Part shown: positions 42,918 through 52,064 of the stretch, piece by piece
Layout of the letters: each line of letters opens with the position of its first letter
Numbering within the stretch: the stretch's first letter is position 1
DNA from: Aquincola tertiaricarbonis
Lineage (GTDB): Bacteria > Pseudomonadota > Gammaproteobacteria > Burkholderiales > Burkholderiaceae_C
NCBI RefSeq assembly: GCF_023573145.1
Contig: NZ_CP097636.1
Location: 1,178,001 to 1,242,000 of the forward strand
Direction of reading: 5' to 3'
Length of the DNA stretch: 64,000 nucleotides
Translations under genes and position numbers: made by a program
Notes under the pieces: model-generated
What the model was told of the DNA's origin: nothing
Databases searched by the model: none
What the model saw: only the letters and a program-made list of their open reading frames with translations

Positions 42918-42946
42918 TTTTTCCTGCGTCCCTTGAGGAGACTCCC

Positions 42947-45043
42947 ATGACAGCCAGCTACGAGGTCCGCGGCCAGGTGGCCGTGATCACGCTGAACAAC
43001 CCGCCGGTCAATGGCCTGGGCTACGAGACCCGCAAGGCGACGGCCGAGGGCATCGAGCGCGCGAACAACGATGCCGCGGTCAAGGCCATCGTGCTCACCG
43101 GTGCGGGCAAGGCCTTCTCGGGCGGCGCGGACATCCGCGAGTTCGGCTCGCCCAAGGCGCTGGCCGAGCCCAACCTGCTGTCGCTGATCAAGGTCGTGGA
43201 AAACAGCGGCAAGCCGGTGGTGGCCGCCATCCACAGCGTGTGCATGGGCGGCGGTCTGGAGCTGGCGCTGGGTTGCCATTACCGCGTGGTGGCGCCGGGC
43301 ACGCAGGTGGCGCTGCCTGAAGTCAAGCTGGGCCTGGTGCCCGGGGCCGGCGGCACGCAGCGCCTGCCGCGTGTGCTGGGCGTGGAAGTGGCCCTGAACA
43401 TGATCGTCAAGGGCGACCCGGTCAAGAGCGAGCAACTGGCCGCACTGCCCGGCCAGAAGCTGTTCGACCAGCTGGCCGAGGGCGACGTGCTGGAAGCCGC
43501 GCTGGCCTATGCGCAGCAGGTGGCCGACGTGCGGCCACTGCCGCTGGTGCGCAACCTCAAGGCCCGCCATCCCGAGGGTGATGCGTACTTCCAGTTCGCG
43601 CGCAACACCGTCAAGGCCATGGCGAAGAACTTTCCCGCGCCGGCCCGCTGCGTGGACTGCGTGGAGCAGGCCACCAAGACGCGCAACATCGACGACGGCC
43701 TGGCCTATGAGCGCGAGGCTTTCATCAGCCTGATGATGACGCCCGAGTGCAAGGCGCTGCGCCATGCCTTCTTCGCCGAGCGTGCGGCCAGCAAGATCCC
43801 CGACGTGCCCGAGGACACCCCGCAGCGCAAGATCGAGCAGGTGGCCGTCATCGGTGCCGGCACCATGGGTGGCGGCATCTCGATGAACTTCCTGAATGCG
43901 GGCATCCCCGTCACCATCCTCGAAACCAAGCAGGAAGCGCTGGACCGGGGCATCGCCACCATCCGCAAGAACTACGAGGCGCAGGTCAAGAAGGGCAAGC
44001 TCAAGCAGGACAAGTACGAGCAGCGCATGGCGCTGCTGACCACCACGCTGGACTATGCCGACATCAAGAACGCCGACCTGGTGATCGAGGCGGTGTTCGA
44101 GGAGCTGGGCGTCAAGGAAAAGGTGTTCACCACGCTGGATGAGGTGATGAAGCCCGGCGCCATCCTGGCCTCCAACACCTCCACGCTGGACGTGGACAAG
44201 ATCGCCGGCTTCACCAAGCGCCCGCAGGACGTGGTGGGCATGCACTTCTTCAGCCCGGCCAACGTGATGAAGCTGCTGGAGGTGGTGCGCGGCGCCAAGA
44301 CGGGCAAGGACGTGCTGGCCACGGTGATGTCGCTGGCCAAGAAAATCAAGAAGACCGCGGTGGTCAGCGGCGTGTGCGATGGCTTCATCGGCAACCGCAT
44401 GATCGAGCAGTACAGCCGACAGGCCGGCTTCCTGCTGGAAGAAGGCGCCACGCCGCAGCAGGTGGACAAGGCGGTCGAGAAGTTCGGCTTTGCGATGGGC
44501 CCGTTCCGCATGGGCGACCTGGCCGGCAACGACATCGGCTGGGCTATCCGCAAGCGCCGCTACCAGGAAAAGCCCGACATGCGCTATAGCAAGACGGCCG
44601 ACCTGCTGTGCGAGATGGGCCGCTACGGCCAGAAGACCGGCGCCGGCTGGTACGACTACGTGCCGGGCAAGCGCGACGCCATCCCTTCTTCGGTCGTCAA
44701 CGAGATGATCGAGAAGCACCGCGCCGAGCTGGGCATCACGCCGCGCAAGATCAGCGACGAGGAGATCGTGCACCGGCTGGTGTATTCGCTGGTGAACGAA
44801 GGCGCCAAGATCGTGGAAGAGGGCATTGCCAGCAAGGCCAGCGACGTGGACATGGTCTACCTCACCGGCTACGGCTTCCCGTTGCACCGCGGTGGTCCGA
44901 TGAACTATGCCGACACCCAGGGCCTGTTCAACGTGGTGCAGACGATGAAGCGCTTTGCGAAGAACCCGCACGACGACGCGAGCTTCTGGGAGCCGGCGCC
45001 GCTGCTGGCCCGCCTGGCGGCCGAAGGCAAGAGCTTCAACTGA
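42947..45043 (+). CDS. fadB: Bifunctional enoyl-CoA hydratase / 3-hydroxyacyl-CoA dehydrogenase
   Basis: 698 residues with an N-terminal crotonase domain and a C-terminal NAD-binding dehydrogenase. Crotonase parts are [13 protein letters not shown], the oxyanion-hole [16 protein letters not shown] near residue 98, and catalytic Glu in [20 protein letters not shown]. The NAD motif is [11 protein letters not shown] near residue 303, with [17 protein letters not shown] carrying the catalytic His and [10 protein letters not shown] following. It performs the second and third steps of beta-oxidation. GAGGAGA precedes ATG 42947. The fused order and length are those of the betaproteobacterial FadB/peroxisomal type. 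Followed by thiolase. Confidence 0.94.
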   Translation: MTASYEVRGQVAVITLNNPPVNGLGYETRKATAEGIERANNDAAVKAIVLTGAGKAFSGGADIREFGSPKALAEPNLLSLIKVVENSGKPVVAAIHSVCMGGGLELALGCHYRVVAPGTQVALPEVKLGLVPGAGGTQRLPRVLGVEVALNMIVKGDPVKSEQLAALPGQKLFDQLAEGDVLEAALAYAQQVADVRPLPLVRNLKARHPEGDAYFQFARNTVKAMAKNFPAPARCVDCVEQATKTRNIDDGLAYEREAFISLMMTPECKALRHAFFAERAASKIPDVPEDTPQRKIEQVAVIGAGTMGGGISMNFLNAGIPVTILETKQEALDRGIATIRKNYEAQVKKGKLKQDKYEQRMALLTTTLDYADIKNADLVIEAVFEELGVKEKVFTTLDEVMKPGAILASNTSTLDVDKIAGFTKRPQDVVGMHFFSPANVMKLLEVVRGAKTGKDVLATVMSLAKKIKKTAVVSGVCDGFIGNRMIEQYSRQAGFLLEEGATPQQVDKAVEKFGFAMGPFRMGDLAGNDIGWAIRKRRYQEKPDMRYSKTADLLCEMGRYGQKTGAGWYDYVPGKRDAIPSSVVNEMIEKHRAELGITPRKISDEEIVHRLVYSLVNEGAKIVEEGIASKASDVDMVYLTGYGFPLHRGGPMNYADTQGLFNVVQTMKRFAKNPHDDASFWEPAPLLARLAAEGKSFN

Positions 45044-45062
45044 ACACGACGGGGAGAACCAC

Positions 45063-46238
45063 ATGACTTCCGCACTGATCGTCTCCACCGCCCGCACGCC
45101 CCTGGCCAAGAGCTGGAAGGGCGGCTTCAACATGACGCATGGCGCCACCCTGGGTGGCCATGCGGTGGCCGCCGCGGTGCAGCGCGCCGGCATCGACCCG
45201 GGCCTGATCGAAGACGTGCTGATGGGCTGCGCCAACCCCGAAGGGGCCACCGGCGCCAACATCGCGCGCCAGATCGCGCTGCGCGCCGGCCTGCCGCTGA
45301 CGGTGGCCGGCGTCACCATCAACCGCTTCTGCTCCAGCGGCCTGCAGACCATCGCCATGGCCGCGCAGCGCGTGATCGCGGGTGAGGCCGATGCCTATGT
45401 GGCCGGCGGCGTGGAAAGCATCTCCTGCGTGCAGCAGGAGATGAACAAGCACATGCTGGCCGAGCGTTGGCTGAGCGAGAACAAGCCCGCCATCTACATG
45501 TCGATGCTGGAAACCGCCGAGACGGTGGCCAAGCGCTACAACATCCCCAAGCAGCGCATGGACGAATACGGCGCCGCCAGCCAGCAGAAGGCCGCCGCCG
45601 CGCGCGAGGCCGGCCGCTTCGACGCCGAGATCGCCCCCATCACGGTCACGGCCGGCGTGGCCGATCCGGTGATGGGCCTGGTCACCCGCCAGGTCACCGT
45701 GAGCGCCGACGAAGGCATCCGCCCCGGCACCACGCTGGAGGCGGTGCAGGGCATCCGCAGCGCGCTGCCGGGCGGCGTCATCACCGCCGGCAATGCCAGT
45801 CAGTTCAGCGACGGCGCGGGCGCCTGCGTGGTGGTCAGCGAAAAGCTGGCCGAGCAGCAGGGCCTGAAGCCGCTGGGCCGCTTCCTGGGCTTTGCGGTGG
45901 CCGGCTGCGAGCCCGACGAGATGGGCATCGGTCCGGTGTACGCCGTGCCCAAGGTGCTGTCGCGCCTGGGCCTGACGGTGGACGACATCGACCTCTGGGA
46001 GTTGAACGAAGCCTTCGCGGTGCAGGTGCTGTACTGCGCCGACAAGCTGGGCATTCCGATGGACCGCCTCAACGTCAACGGCGGCGCCATCGCGCTGGGC
46101 CACCCCTATGGCGTGAGCGGCCAGCGCCTGACCGGCCATGCGCTGATCGAAGGCAAGCGCCGCGGCGCCAAGAAGGTGTGCGTGACCATGTGCATCGGCG
46201 GCGGCATGGGCGCGGCCGGCATCTTCGAAGTGCTTTGA
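45063..46238 (+). CDS. Acetyl-CoA acyltransferase (3-ketoacyl-CoA thiolase)
   Basis: 391-residue thiolase. The acylated Cys is in [12 protein letters not shown] near residue 90; the other active-site residues are in [17 protein letters not shown] (His) and [11 protein letters not shown] (Cys near residue 378). It cleaves 3-ketoacyl-CoA to acetyl-CoA and a shortened acyl-CoA as a cytosolic tetramer. It begins 19 bases after the fadB-like gene and completes the beta-oxidation core with it. Whether it prefers long or short chains cannot be told here. Confidence 0.94.
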   Translation: MTSALIVSTARTPLAKSWKGGFNMTHGATLGGHAVAAAVQRAGIDPGLIEDVLMGCANPEGATGANIARQIALRAGLPLTVAGVTINRFCSSGLQTIAMAAQRVIAGEADAYVAGGVESISCVQQEMNKHMLAERWLSENKPAIYMSMLETAETVAKRYNIPKQRMDEYGAASQQKAAAAREAGRFDAEIAPITVTAGVADPVMGLVTRQVTVSADEGIRPGTTLEAVQGIRSALPGGVITAGNASQFSDGAGACVVVSEKLAEQQGLKPLGRFLGFAVAGCEPDEMGIGPVYAVPKVLSRLGLTVDDIDLWELNEAFAVQVLYCADKLGIPMDRLNVNGGAIALGHPYGVSGQRLTGHALIEGKRRGAKKVCVTMCIGGGMGAAGIFEVL

Positions 46239-46251
46239 GTTCGGGGCCCTG

Positions 46252-48090
46252 GTGAAGACCTACCGCGACACGCTCGATTTCCTGCTGCAGCACTGGCTGC
46301 GGCTGGATGCGCTGTACACCCGTGAGCACTTTGCCGACCACTCCGCCGAGACGGTGACCTCGGTGCTCGACACCTGCGAGCGGTTGGCGCGCGAGAAGTT
46401 CGCGCCTTTCAACCGCCTGGCCGACACCGAGGAGCCCCACTTCGACGGCGAGCGGGTGCACCTGCCCCGCGCCACGCACGAGGCCGCGCTGGCCTATGCG
46501 CAAAGCGGCATGATCGCCGCGGCCCAGCCCTACGAATTCGGCGGCATGCAGCTGCCCTTCGTGGTGCAGCTGGCCGCGGCCGGCTTCTTCAAGCTGGGCA
46601 GCGTGGCGATGAGCGCCTACGGCATGCTCACCGCCGGCAATGCCAACCTGCTGATGGCGCACGGCACGCCGGCCCAGCGTGAGGTGTTCGCCAAGAACGA
46701 ATTTGCCGGCCGCTGGTTCGGCACCATGTGCCTGAGCGAGCCGCAGGCCGGCTCCAGCCTGAGCGACATCGTCACCCGCGCGGTGCCCGATGGCGAGGGC
46801 TTCGAGCACGATCCGCTGGGGCCGCGCTACCGGCTCACCGGCAACAAGATGTGGATCTCGGGCGGCGAGCACGAGATCACCGAGAACATCGTGCACCTGG
46901 TGCTGGCCAAGATCCCTGGCCCCGACGGCAAGCTGCCGGCCGGCACCCGCGGCATTTCCCTTTTCATCGTGCCCAAGCGGCTGGTCGACCCCCAAGGCCA
47001 GCTGACCGGCGAGCGCAACGACGTTGTGCTGGCCGGCCTGAACCACAAGCTCGGGTATCGCGGCACGACCAACACCTTGCTCAACTTCGGTGAGGGCAAG
47101 CACCGGCCCGGCGGCCAGGCCGGCGCCATCGGCTACCGCGTGGGCGAAGCCGGACAGGGCTTGCGCTGCATGTTCCACATGATGAACGAGGCCCGCATCG
47201 GCGTGGGCTTCGGCGCCGCGATGCTGGCGGCAGCCGGCTACGAGGCCAGCCTGGCCTATGCCCGCGACCGCAGCCAGGGCCGCCCGGTGGGCCCCGCCGG
47301 CAAGGACCCGACGCAGCCGCCGGTGCGGCTGATCGAGCATGCCGACGTCAAGCGCATGCTGCTGGCACAGAAGGCGTATGTGGAAGGCAGCATCGCGCTG
47401 GGCCTGTACTGCGCCCGCCTGGTGGACGAGCAGCACACCGGCACGCCCGAGGCCGCCGACGAGGCGCGGCTGCTGCTGGAAGTGCTGACGCCGATCGCCA
47501 AGAGCTGGCCCAGCGAGTGGGGCGTGGAAGCCAACAGCCTGGCCATCCAGGTGCATGGCGGCTACGGCTACACCCGCGACTTTCCGGTGGAGCAGCACTG
47601 GCGCGACAACCGCCTGAACATGATCCACGAAGGCACCCACGGCATCCAGGGCCTGGACCTGCTGGGCCGCAAGGTGGTGATGGACGGCGGCGCCGGCCTC
47701 AAGCTGCTGGCCGCGCGTGTCAGCGACACCGCGCAGCGCGCCGGGCAGGTGCCCGGCCTGGCCGAGCGTGGCAATGCGCTGGGCGGCGCGCTGCAGCGCG
47801 TGGGCGCCGCCACCAAGGCCGCCTGGGCCACCGGCGTGCCGGAAGAAGCGCTGGCCAATGCCACGCCCTACCTGCAGGCCTTCGGCCACGTGGTGCTGGC
47901 CTGGCTGTGGCTGGACCTGGCGGTGGCGGCCCGCGCCGCCGGCGCGGCGCTGCCCGAGCCGCGGCTGCAAGGCACACTGTCGGCCATGCATTACTTCTTC
48001 GACTTCGAACTGCCGAAGATCGACGCCTGGCTGGCGCCGGTCGCTGCCCGCAACGCCCTGACGCGCGAGATGCGCGACGACTGGTTCTGA
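46252..48090 (+). CDS. Acyl-CoA dehydrogenase, large (FadE/DmdC-like, about 600 residues)
   Basis: 612 residues from GTG 46252, 13 bases after the thiolase stop. FAD-dependent acyl-CoA dehydrogenase motifs are present: TMCLSEPQAGSSLSD, GNKMWISGGEHE, GVEANSLAIQVHGGYGYTRDFPVEQHWRDNRLN (given here in part as VHGGYGYTRDFPVEQ), and the catalytic Glu region IHEGTHGIQ. The extra C-terminal 120 residues form the ACDH_C domain found in the 590-610-residue subfamily. It introduces the first double bond of an acyl-CoA and passes electrons to ETF. Its stop overlaps the following small gene by one base. Confidence 0.92.
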   Translation: MKTYRDTLDFLLQHWLRLDALYTREHFADHSAETVTSVLDTCERLAREKFAPFNRLADTEEPHFDGERVHLPRATHEAALAYAQSGMIAAAQPYEFGGMQLPFVVQLAAAGFFKLGSVAMSAYGMLTAGNANLLMAHGTPAQREVFAKNEFAGRWFGTMCLSEPQAGSSLSDIVTRAVPDGEGFEHDPLGPRYRLTGNKMWISGGEHEITENIVHLVLAKIPGPDGKLPAGTRGISLFIVPKRLVDPQGQLTGERNDVVLAGLNHKLGYRGTTNTLLNFGEGKHRPGGQAGAIGYRVGEAGQGLRCMFHMMNEARIGVGFGAAMLAAAGYEASLAYARDRSQGRPVGPAGKDPTQPPVRLIEHADVKRMLLAQKAYVEGSIALGLYCARLVDEQHTGTPEAADEARLLLEVLTPIAKSWPSEWGVEANSLAIQVHGGYGYTRDFPVEQHWRDNRLNMIHEGTHGIQGLDLLGRKVVMDGGAGLKLLAARVSDTAQRAGQVPGLAERGNALGGALQRVGAATKAAWATGVPEEALANATPYLQAFGHVVLAWLWLDLAVAARAAGAALPEPRLQGTLSAMHYFFDFELPKIDAWLAPVAARNALTREMRDDWF

Positions 48091-48293
48091 TGGCGTGGGC
48101 GGCCATGAAACCGCAAACCGTCGAGAAGCTGGTGTGGGTGCTGCTGTATGGCGGCATCGTGCTGGCCGCGCTGGGCTACTTCGTGGCCCGTGGCGACGAG
48201 AACATGGGCCTGGTGATGCAGCTGGGCGGTGGCGTGGCGGTGGCTGCCGGCGTGCTGCTGATCTGGCTGCGTTCGCGCATGGAACGGCGCTGA
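48090..48293 (+). CDS. Small two-helix membrane protein in the beta-oxidation operon
   Basis: 67 residues starting in a TGATG overlap with the dehydrogenase stop; an internal ATG at 48105 would give 62 residues. Two hydrophobic segments (about residues 14-32 and 42-60) are joined by a short polar turn (VARGDENMG), and the end is basic (RSRMERR). It is not recognised. The tight coupling suggests it is really made and may associate with the operon's enzymes or the membrane; its function is unknown. Confidence 0.65.
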   Translation: MAWAAMKPQTVEKLVWVLLYGGIVLAALGYFVARGDENMGLVMQLGGGVAVAAGVLLIWLRSRMERR

Positions 48294-48294
48294 C

Positions 48295-48306
48295 TTGTCT
48301 GTACAA
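48295..48306 (+). other. TTGTCTGTACAA motif, intergenic copy
   Basis: Identical to the 12-mer inside smc at 20380-20391, in the same orientation. It lies in the 24-base gap between the small membrane protein and the SDR gene, 11 bases before the SDR start codon. The inner arms TTGT/ACAA are an inverted repeat around CTGT. Confidence 0.45.
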
Positions 48307-48317
48307 CCGAGGTGCGC

Positions 48318-49109
48318 ATGAGCACGAATGTTTTCAAGCTGTTCGACCTCACCGGCCAGGTGGCCCTGGTCACCGGCGGCTCGCGCGGGCTGGGGCTGCA
48401 GATCGCCGAGGCCCTGGGTGAGGCCGGCGCCAAGCTGATGCTCACCTCCCGCAAGGCGGCCGACCTGGAAGAGGCGGTGGCCCACCTGCAGGCCCGCGGC
48501 ATCGATGCCCGCTGGATCGCGGGTGACGCGGCCAAGCCCGAAGACGTGCAGAAGGTGGTGGACGAGACCATGGCGCGCCTGGGCCGCATCGACGTGCTGG
48601 TCAACAACGCCGGCGCTACCTGGGGCGCCCCGGCCGAAGACCACCCGCTGGAAGCCTGGGACAAGGTGATGAACCTGAACGTGCGCAGCCTCTTCCTGTT
48701 CAGCCAGGCGGCGGCACGCGCCAGCATGATTCCGCGGCGCTCGGGCCGCATCATCAACGTGGCCTCCATCGCCGGCCTGGCCGGCAACCCGCCGATGATG
48801 AAGACGGTGGCCTACAACACCAGCAAGGGCGCGGCGGTGAACTTCACCCGCGTGCTGGCCGGTGAGTGGGGCGCCTACGGCATCAACGTCAATGCGCTGG
48901 CGCCCGGCTTCTTTCCCAGCCGCATGACGCACGGCCTGCTGGCCACGGTGGGCGCCGAGAAGATGGCCGCCGCCGCGCCGCTGAACCGCCTGGGCGACGA
49001 CGACGACCTCAAGGGCGCGGCGCTGCTGCTGGCCTCGGCCGCGGGCAAGCACATCACCGGCCAGGTGATTCCGGTGGACGGCGGCGTGAGCGCGGTGTTC
49101 GGTGGCTGA
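48318..49109 (+). CDS. SDR-family oxidoreductase (3-hydroxyacyl-CoA / 3-oxoacyl-ACP reductase-like)
   Basis: 263 residues from ATG 48318, with a GAGG site upstream. Short-chain dehydrogenase landmarks are complete: cofactor motif TGGSRGLG near residue 20, NNAG near residue 97, and the Ser-Tyr-Lys triad in VASIAGL and YNTSKGA. The GGSRG form with basic residue favours NADP(H). Operon context suggests a 3-hydroxyacyl-CoA or related acyl intermediate as substrate. Its last 8 bases overlap the next gene. Confidence 0.9.
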   Translation: MSTNVFKLFDLTGQVALVTGGSRGLGLQIAEALGEAGAKLMLTSRKAADLEEAVAHLQARGIDARWIAGDAAKPEDVQKVVDETMARLGRIDVLVNNAGATWGAPAEDHPLEAWDKVMNLNVRSLFLFSQAAARASMIPRRSGRIINVASIAGLAGNPPMMKTVAYNTSKGAAVNFTRVLAGEWGAYGINVNALAPGFFPSRMTHGLLATVGAEKMAAAAPLNRLGDDDDLKGAALLLASAAGKHITGQVIPVDGGVSAVFGG

Positions 49110-49578
49110 GCCCGATTCGGCGACCACGCCCGACGGCCACCTGCCGTCGCTGGTCCACATTCCCTTCCTCGCGCACCTGGGCTGCGAGCTGCGCCGCTTC
49201 GACGGCGGCCAGTCGGAGCTGGTGCTGACGCTGCGCGAGGAACTGACCAATGCCTGGGGCATGGCCCACGGCGGCGTGACCATGACGCTGCTGGACGCGG
49301 CCATGGGCCATGCCGCCCGCAGCCCCGACGAGCCCGGTGGCGAGCCGCGCACCGGCGTCGTCACCATCGAGATGAAGACCAGTTTCATGCGGCCCGGCCT
49401 CGGCCGGCTGCGGGTGCAGGGGCGGGTGGTGCACCGCACCCTCACCATGTCGTTCTGCGAAGCCAGCGTGCTCGATGACAAGGGCGCGCTCGTCGCCCAC
49501 GGCACCGGCACCTTCAAGCACCTGAAGTCCCTCACCGTCGGCGGCATGAAGGTGCGCCGCGGCGGCGCCTCGGACTGA
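49102..49578 (+). CDS. PaaI-family hotdog thioesterase
   Basis: 158 residues from GTG 49102, overlapping the SDR gene by 8 bases. It is a single hotdog fold with the PaaI-type motif TNAWGMAHGGVTMTLLDAAMG near residues 49-69 (HGG with the downstream Asp), then TIEMKTSFMRPG. It probably hydrolyses an acyl- or aryl-CoA and may release CoA from stalled beta-oxidation intermediates. Cytoplasmic. The gene ends 27 bases before an oxidoreductase gene with its own GGAGAA site. Confidence 0.86.
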   Translation: MAEPDSATTPDGHLPSLVHIPFLAHLGCELRRFDGGQSELVLTLREELTNAWGMAHGGVTMTLLDAAMGHAARSPDEPGGEPRTGVVTIEMKTSFMRPGLGRLRVQGRVVHRTLTMSFCEASVLDDKGALVAHGTGTFKHLKSLTVGGMKVRRGGASD

Positions 49579-49605
49579 CGGCCCCTACCTCCCCAGGAGA
49601 AGACC

Positions 49606-50628
49606 ATGACCACGATCAACCGCCAGATCCACCTCGTCTCTCGCCCCACCGGCGAGGCCACTGCCGACAACTTCAAGCTGGTGGAAGCCACCGTGCCCGA
49701 CGAGCTGCAAGACGGCCAGGTGCTGGTGCGCCACCACTACCTGAGCCTGGACCCGTACATGCGTGGCCGCATGAACGACACCAAGAGCTACACCGCGCCG
49801 CAGGCCCTGAACGAGGTGATGGGCGGCGGCACCGTGGGCGAAGTGGTGGCCTCGAAGAACTCGGGCTTCGCGGTGGGCGACAAGGTGGTGGGCATGGGCG
49901 GCTGGCAGGAGTACCAGTTGTTGAGCGGCGACCTGCGCGGCACGCTGCGAAAGGTGAGCACCGAGCATGTGCCGCTGCAGGCCTACCTGGGCGCCGTGGG
50001 CATGCCCGGCGTCACCGCCTGGTATGGTCTGACGCAGATCATCGCGCCCAAGGAAGGCAACACCGTGCTGGTGAGCGCGGCCAGCGGCGCCGTGGGCACC
50101 GTGGTGGGCCAGCTGGCCAAGGTGCGTGGTGCGCGCGCGGTGGGCATTGCCGGCGGCCCCGAGAAGTGCCGCTTCGTGACCGAGGAGCTGGGCTTCGACG
50201 CCTGCATCGACTACAAGCAACACACCGACTTGAAGAGCCTGTCGCAGGCGCTCAAGCAGGCCTGCCCGAACGGCATCGACGGCGTGTTCGAGAACGTCGG
50301 CGGCCTGGGCCTGGACGCTGCGCTGCAGCGCATGAACGCCTTCGGCCGCATTGCGCTGTGCGGCATGATCGCCGGCTACAACGGCGAGCCGATTCCGCTG
50401 CAACAGCCGCAGCTGCTGCTGACCAACCGGCTGCGGCTGGAAGGCTTCATCGTCAGCGAGCACATGGAACTGTGGCCGCAGGCGCTGACCGAGCTGGCCA
50501 CGCTGGTTGGCACTGGCAAGCTGAAGTACCGCGAAAGCATCGCCGACGGCCTGGCCGCCGCGCCCGAGGCCTTCCTGGGTCTGCTCAAGGGCCGCAACTT
50601 CGGCAAGCAGCTGGTCAAGCTGATTTGA
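49606..50628 (+). CDS. NADP-dependent medium-chain oxidoreductase (CurA / alkenal reductase-like)
   Basis: 340-residue zinc-independent medium-chain dehydrogenase. Family signs are HYLSLDPYMRGRMND near residue 45, GMPGVTAWYGLTQI, and the NADP motif VSAASGAVGTVVGQLAK near residue 155, then CDYK-type basic residues for the phosphate. Family members reduce alpha,beta-unsaturated aldehydes or ketones (leukotriene B4 dehydrogenase, curcumin reductase). It may detoxify enals from lipid oxidation. Its stop overlaps the start of the acetyltransferase gene (TGATG). Confidence 0.9.
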   Translation: MTTINRQIHLVSRPTGEATADNFKLVEATVPDELQDGQVLVRHHYLSLDPYMRGRMNDTKSYTAPQALNEVMGGGTVGEVVASKNSGFAVGDKVVGMGGWQEYQLLSGDLRGTLRKVSTEHVPLQAYLGAVGMPGVTAWYGLTQIIAPKEGNTVLVSAASGAVGTVVGQLAKVRGARAVGIAGGPEKCRFVTEELGFDACIDYKQHTDLKSLSQALKQACPNGIDGVFENVGGLGLDAALQRMNAFGRIALCGMIAGYNGEPIPLQQPQLLLTNRLRLEGFIVSEHMELWPQALTELATLVGTGKLKYRESIADGLAAAPEAFLGLLKGRNFGKQLVKLI

Positions 50629-51107
50629 TGGCCGAGGCACAAGCGACCACGCTGGCCTGGACCTGGACGCGCTTCGAAGGGCTGGGCTTGCAGGGCCTGT
50701 ACCAGGCACTGGCGCTGCGCGCCGAGGTGTTCGTGGTGGAGCAGCGTTGCGCCTACCAGGACGTGGACGGCCTGGACCCGCAAAGCTGGCACCTGCTGGG
50801 CCACGATGCGGCGGGCCGGTTGATGGCCTACCTGCGCGTGGTCGATCCCGGCCTGAAGTACGACGAACCGTCCATCGGCCGCGTGGTCACGGCGCCGCAG
50901 GCGCGTGGCACCGGGGCCGGCCAGGCCTTGATGCGCGAGGGCCTGGCGCGCTGCCAGGCCGCCTGGCCCGGCCGCGCCGTGCGCATCAGCGCCCAGGCCC
51001 ACCTGCAGCGCTTTTATGGCGCGCTGGGCTTTGAGCCGGTGGGCGACACCTACCTGGAAGACGACATTCCCCACATCGAGATGCTGTGCCCCGCGCCGCA
51101 TCGCTGA
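50628..51107 (+). CDS. GNAT N-acetyltransferase, ElaA family
   Basis: 159 residues. ElaA-type GNAT with LYQALALRAEVFVVEQRCAYQDVDGLD near its start (family hallmark VFVVEQ...YxDxDGxD), the acetyl-CoA binding segment IGRVVTAPQARGTGAGQALM near residue 84, and the late FYGALGFEPVGDTYLEDDIPHIEM. It is predicted to acetylate an amine or protein, with unknown substrate. It starts in a TGATG overlap and is followed 12 bases later by an SDR gene. It is one of several acetyl-handling genes in the next 8 kb. Confidence 0.9.
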   Translation: MAEAQATTLAWTWTRFEGLGLQGLYQALALRAEVFVVEQRCAYQDVDGLDPQSWHLLGHDAAGRLMAYLRVVDPGLKYDEPSIGRVVTAPQARGTGAGQALMREGLARCQAAWPGRAVRISAQAHLQRFYGALGFEPVGDTYLEDDIPHIEMLCPAPHR

Positions 51108-51119
51108 AGGAGCTTTGCG

Positions 51120-52037
51120 ATGACTGACTGGCAAGGCCGCACGGCCGTGATCACCGGCGCGGCCTCGGGCTTCGGCCTGGAAACCTCGCGCCTGGCCGCC
51201 CAGGCCGGCATGAACGTGGTGATGGCCGACGTGCAGGCCGAGGCGCTGCAGCGCGCGGCCGAAGAGATCCAGGCCCTGGGCGCCCAGGTGCTGCCCTACC
51301 GGCTCGACGTGTCCAAGGCCGCCGAGGTGGAGGCGCTGGGCGCCGCGGTGCAGCAGCGCTTCGGAGCGCCGCACTTCGTGTTCAACAACGCCGGCGTGGG
51401 CAGCGGTGGCCTCATCTGGGAGCACAGCGCCAAGGACTGGGAATGGGTGCTGGGCGTCAACCTGATGGGCGTGGTGCACGGCGTGCGCGTGTTCACGCCG
51501 ATGATGCTGGCCGCCGCCCAGGCCGACCCGCAATGGCGCGGCCACATCGTCAACACCGCGTCGATGGCCGGGCTGGTGAACATGCCCAACATGGGTGTGT
51601 ACAACGTCAGCAAGCATGCGGTGGTGTCGCTCAGCGAAACGCTGTACCAGGACCTGTCGCTGGTGACGGACCAGGTCAGCGCCTCGGTGCTGTGCCCGTT
51701 CTTCGTGCCGACCGGCATCCACCTGAGCGAGCGCAACCGCCCGGCCGACCTGGCCGACGAGGCGCAGCAGCAGACCGTGAGCCAGAAGATCTCACGCGCG
51801 ATGTCGGCCAAGGCCGTGAGCAGCGGCAAGGTGACGGCCGCGCACATCGCGCAGAAGGTGATGGACGCGGTGCGTGACCGCCAGTTCTACATCTTCAGCC
51901 ACCCGCATGCACTGAAGACGGTGCAGCAGCGCATGGAAGACGTGCTGCAGCACCGCAACCCGAGCGATCCGTTTGCGGATCGGCCGGACATTGGGGCGAC
52001 GTTGCGTGCCTCTCTTCGCGGCGAGCCCACAAGCTGA
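51120..52037 (+). CDS. SDR-family oxidoreductase
   Basis: 305-residue short-chain dehydrogenase. The cofactor motif is TGAASGFG near residue 12, NNAGVG lies near residue 90, and the Ser (NTASMAGL) and Tyr-Lys (YNVSKHA) of the active site are intact. The C-terminal extension of about 60 residues beyond the usual SDR end is like other 300-residue SDRs. A GGAG site lies upstream. Substrate unknown. It ends 27 bases before the acetylpolyamine amidohydrolase gene. Confidence 0.88.
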   Translation: MTDWQGRTAVITGAASGFGLETSRLAAQAGMNVVMADVQAEALQRAAEEIQALGAQVLPYRLDVSKAAEVEALGAAVQQRFGAPHFVFNNAGVGSGGLIWEHSAKDWEWVLGVNLMGVVHGVRVFTPMMLAAAQADPQWRGHIVNTASMAGLVNMPNMGVYNVSKHAVVSLSETLYQDLSLVTDQVSASVLCPFFVPTGIHLSERNRPADLADEAQQQTVSQKISRAMSAKAVSSGKVTAAHIAQKVMDAVRDRQFYIFSHPHALKTVQQRMEDVLQHRNPSDPFADRPDIGATLRASLRGEPTS

Positions 52038-52064
52038 CTCCCCGGCGGCTGCAACAATGCCGCC

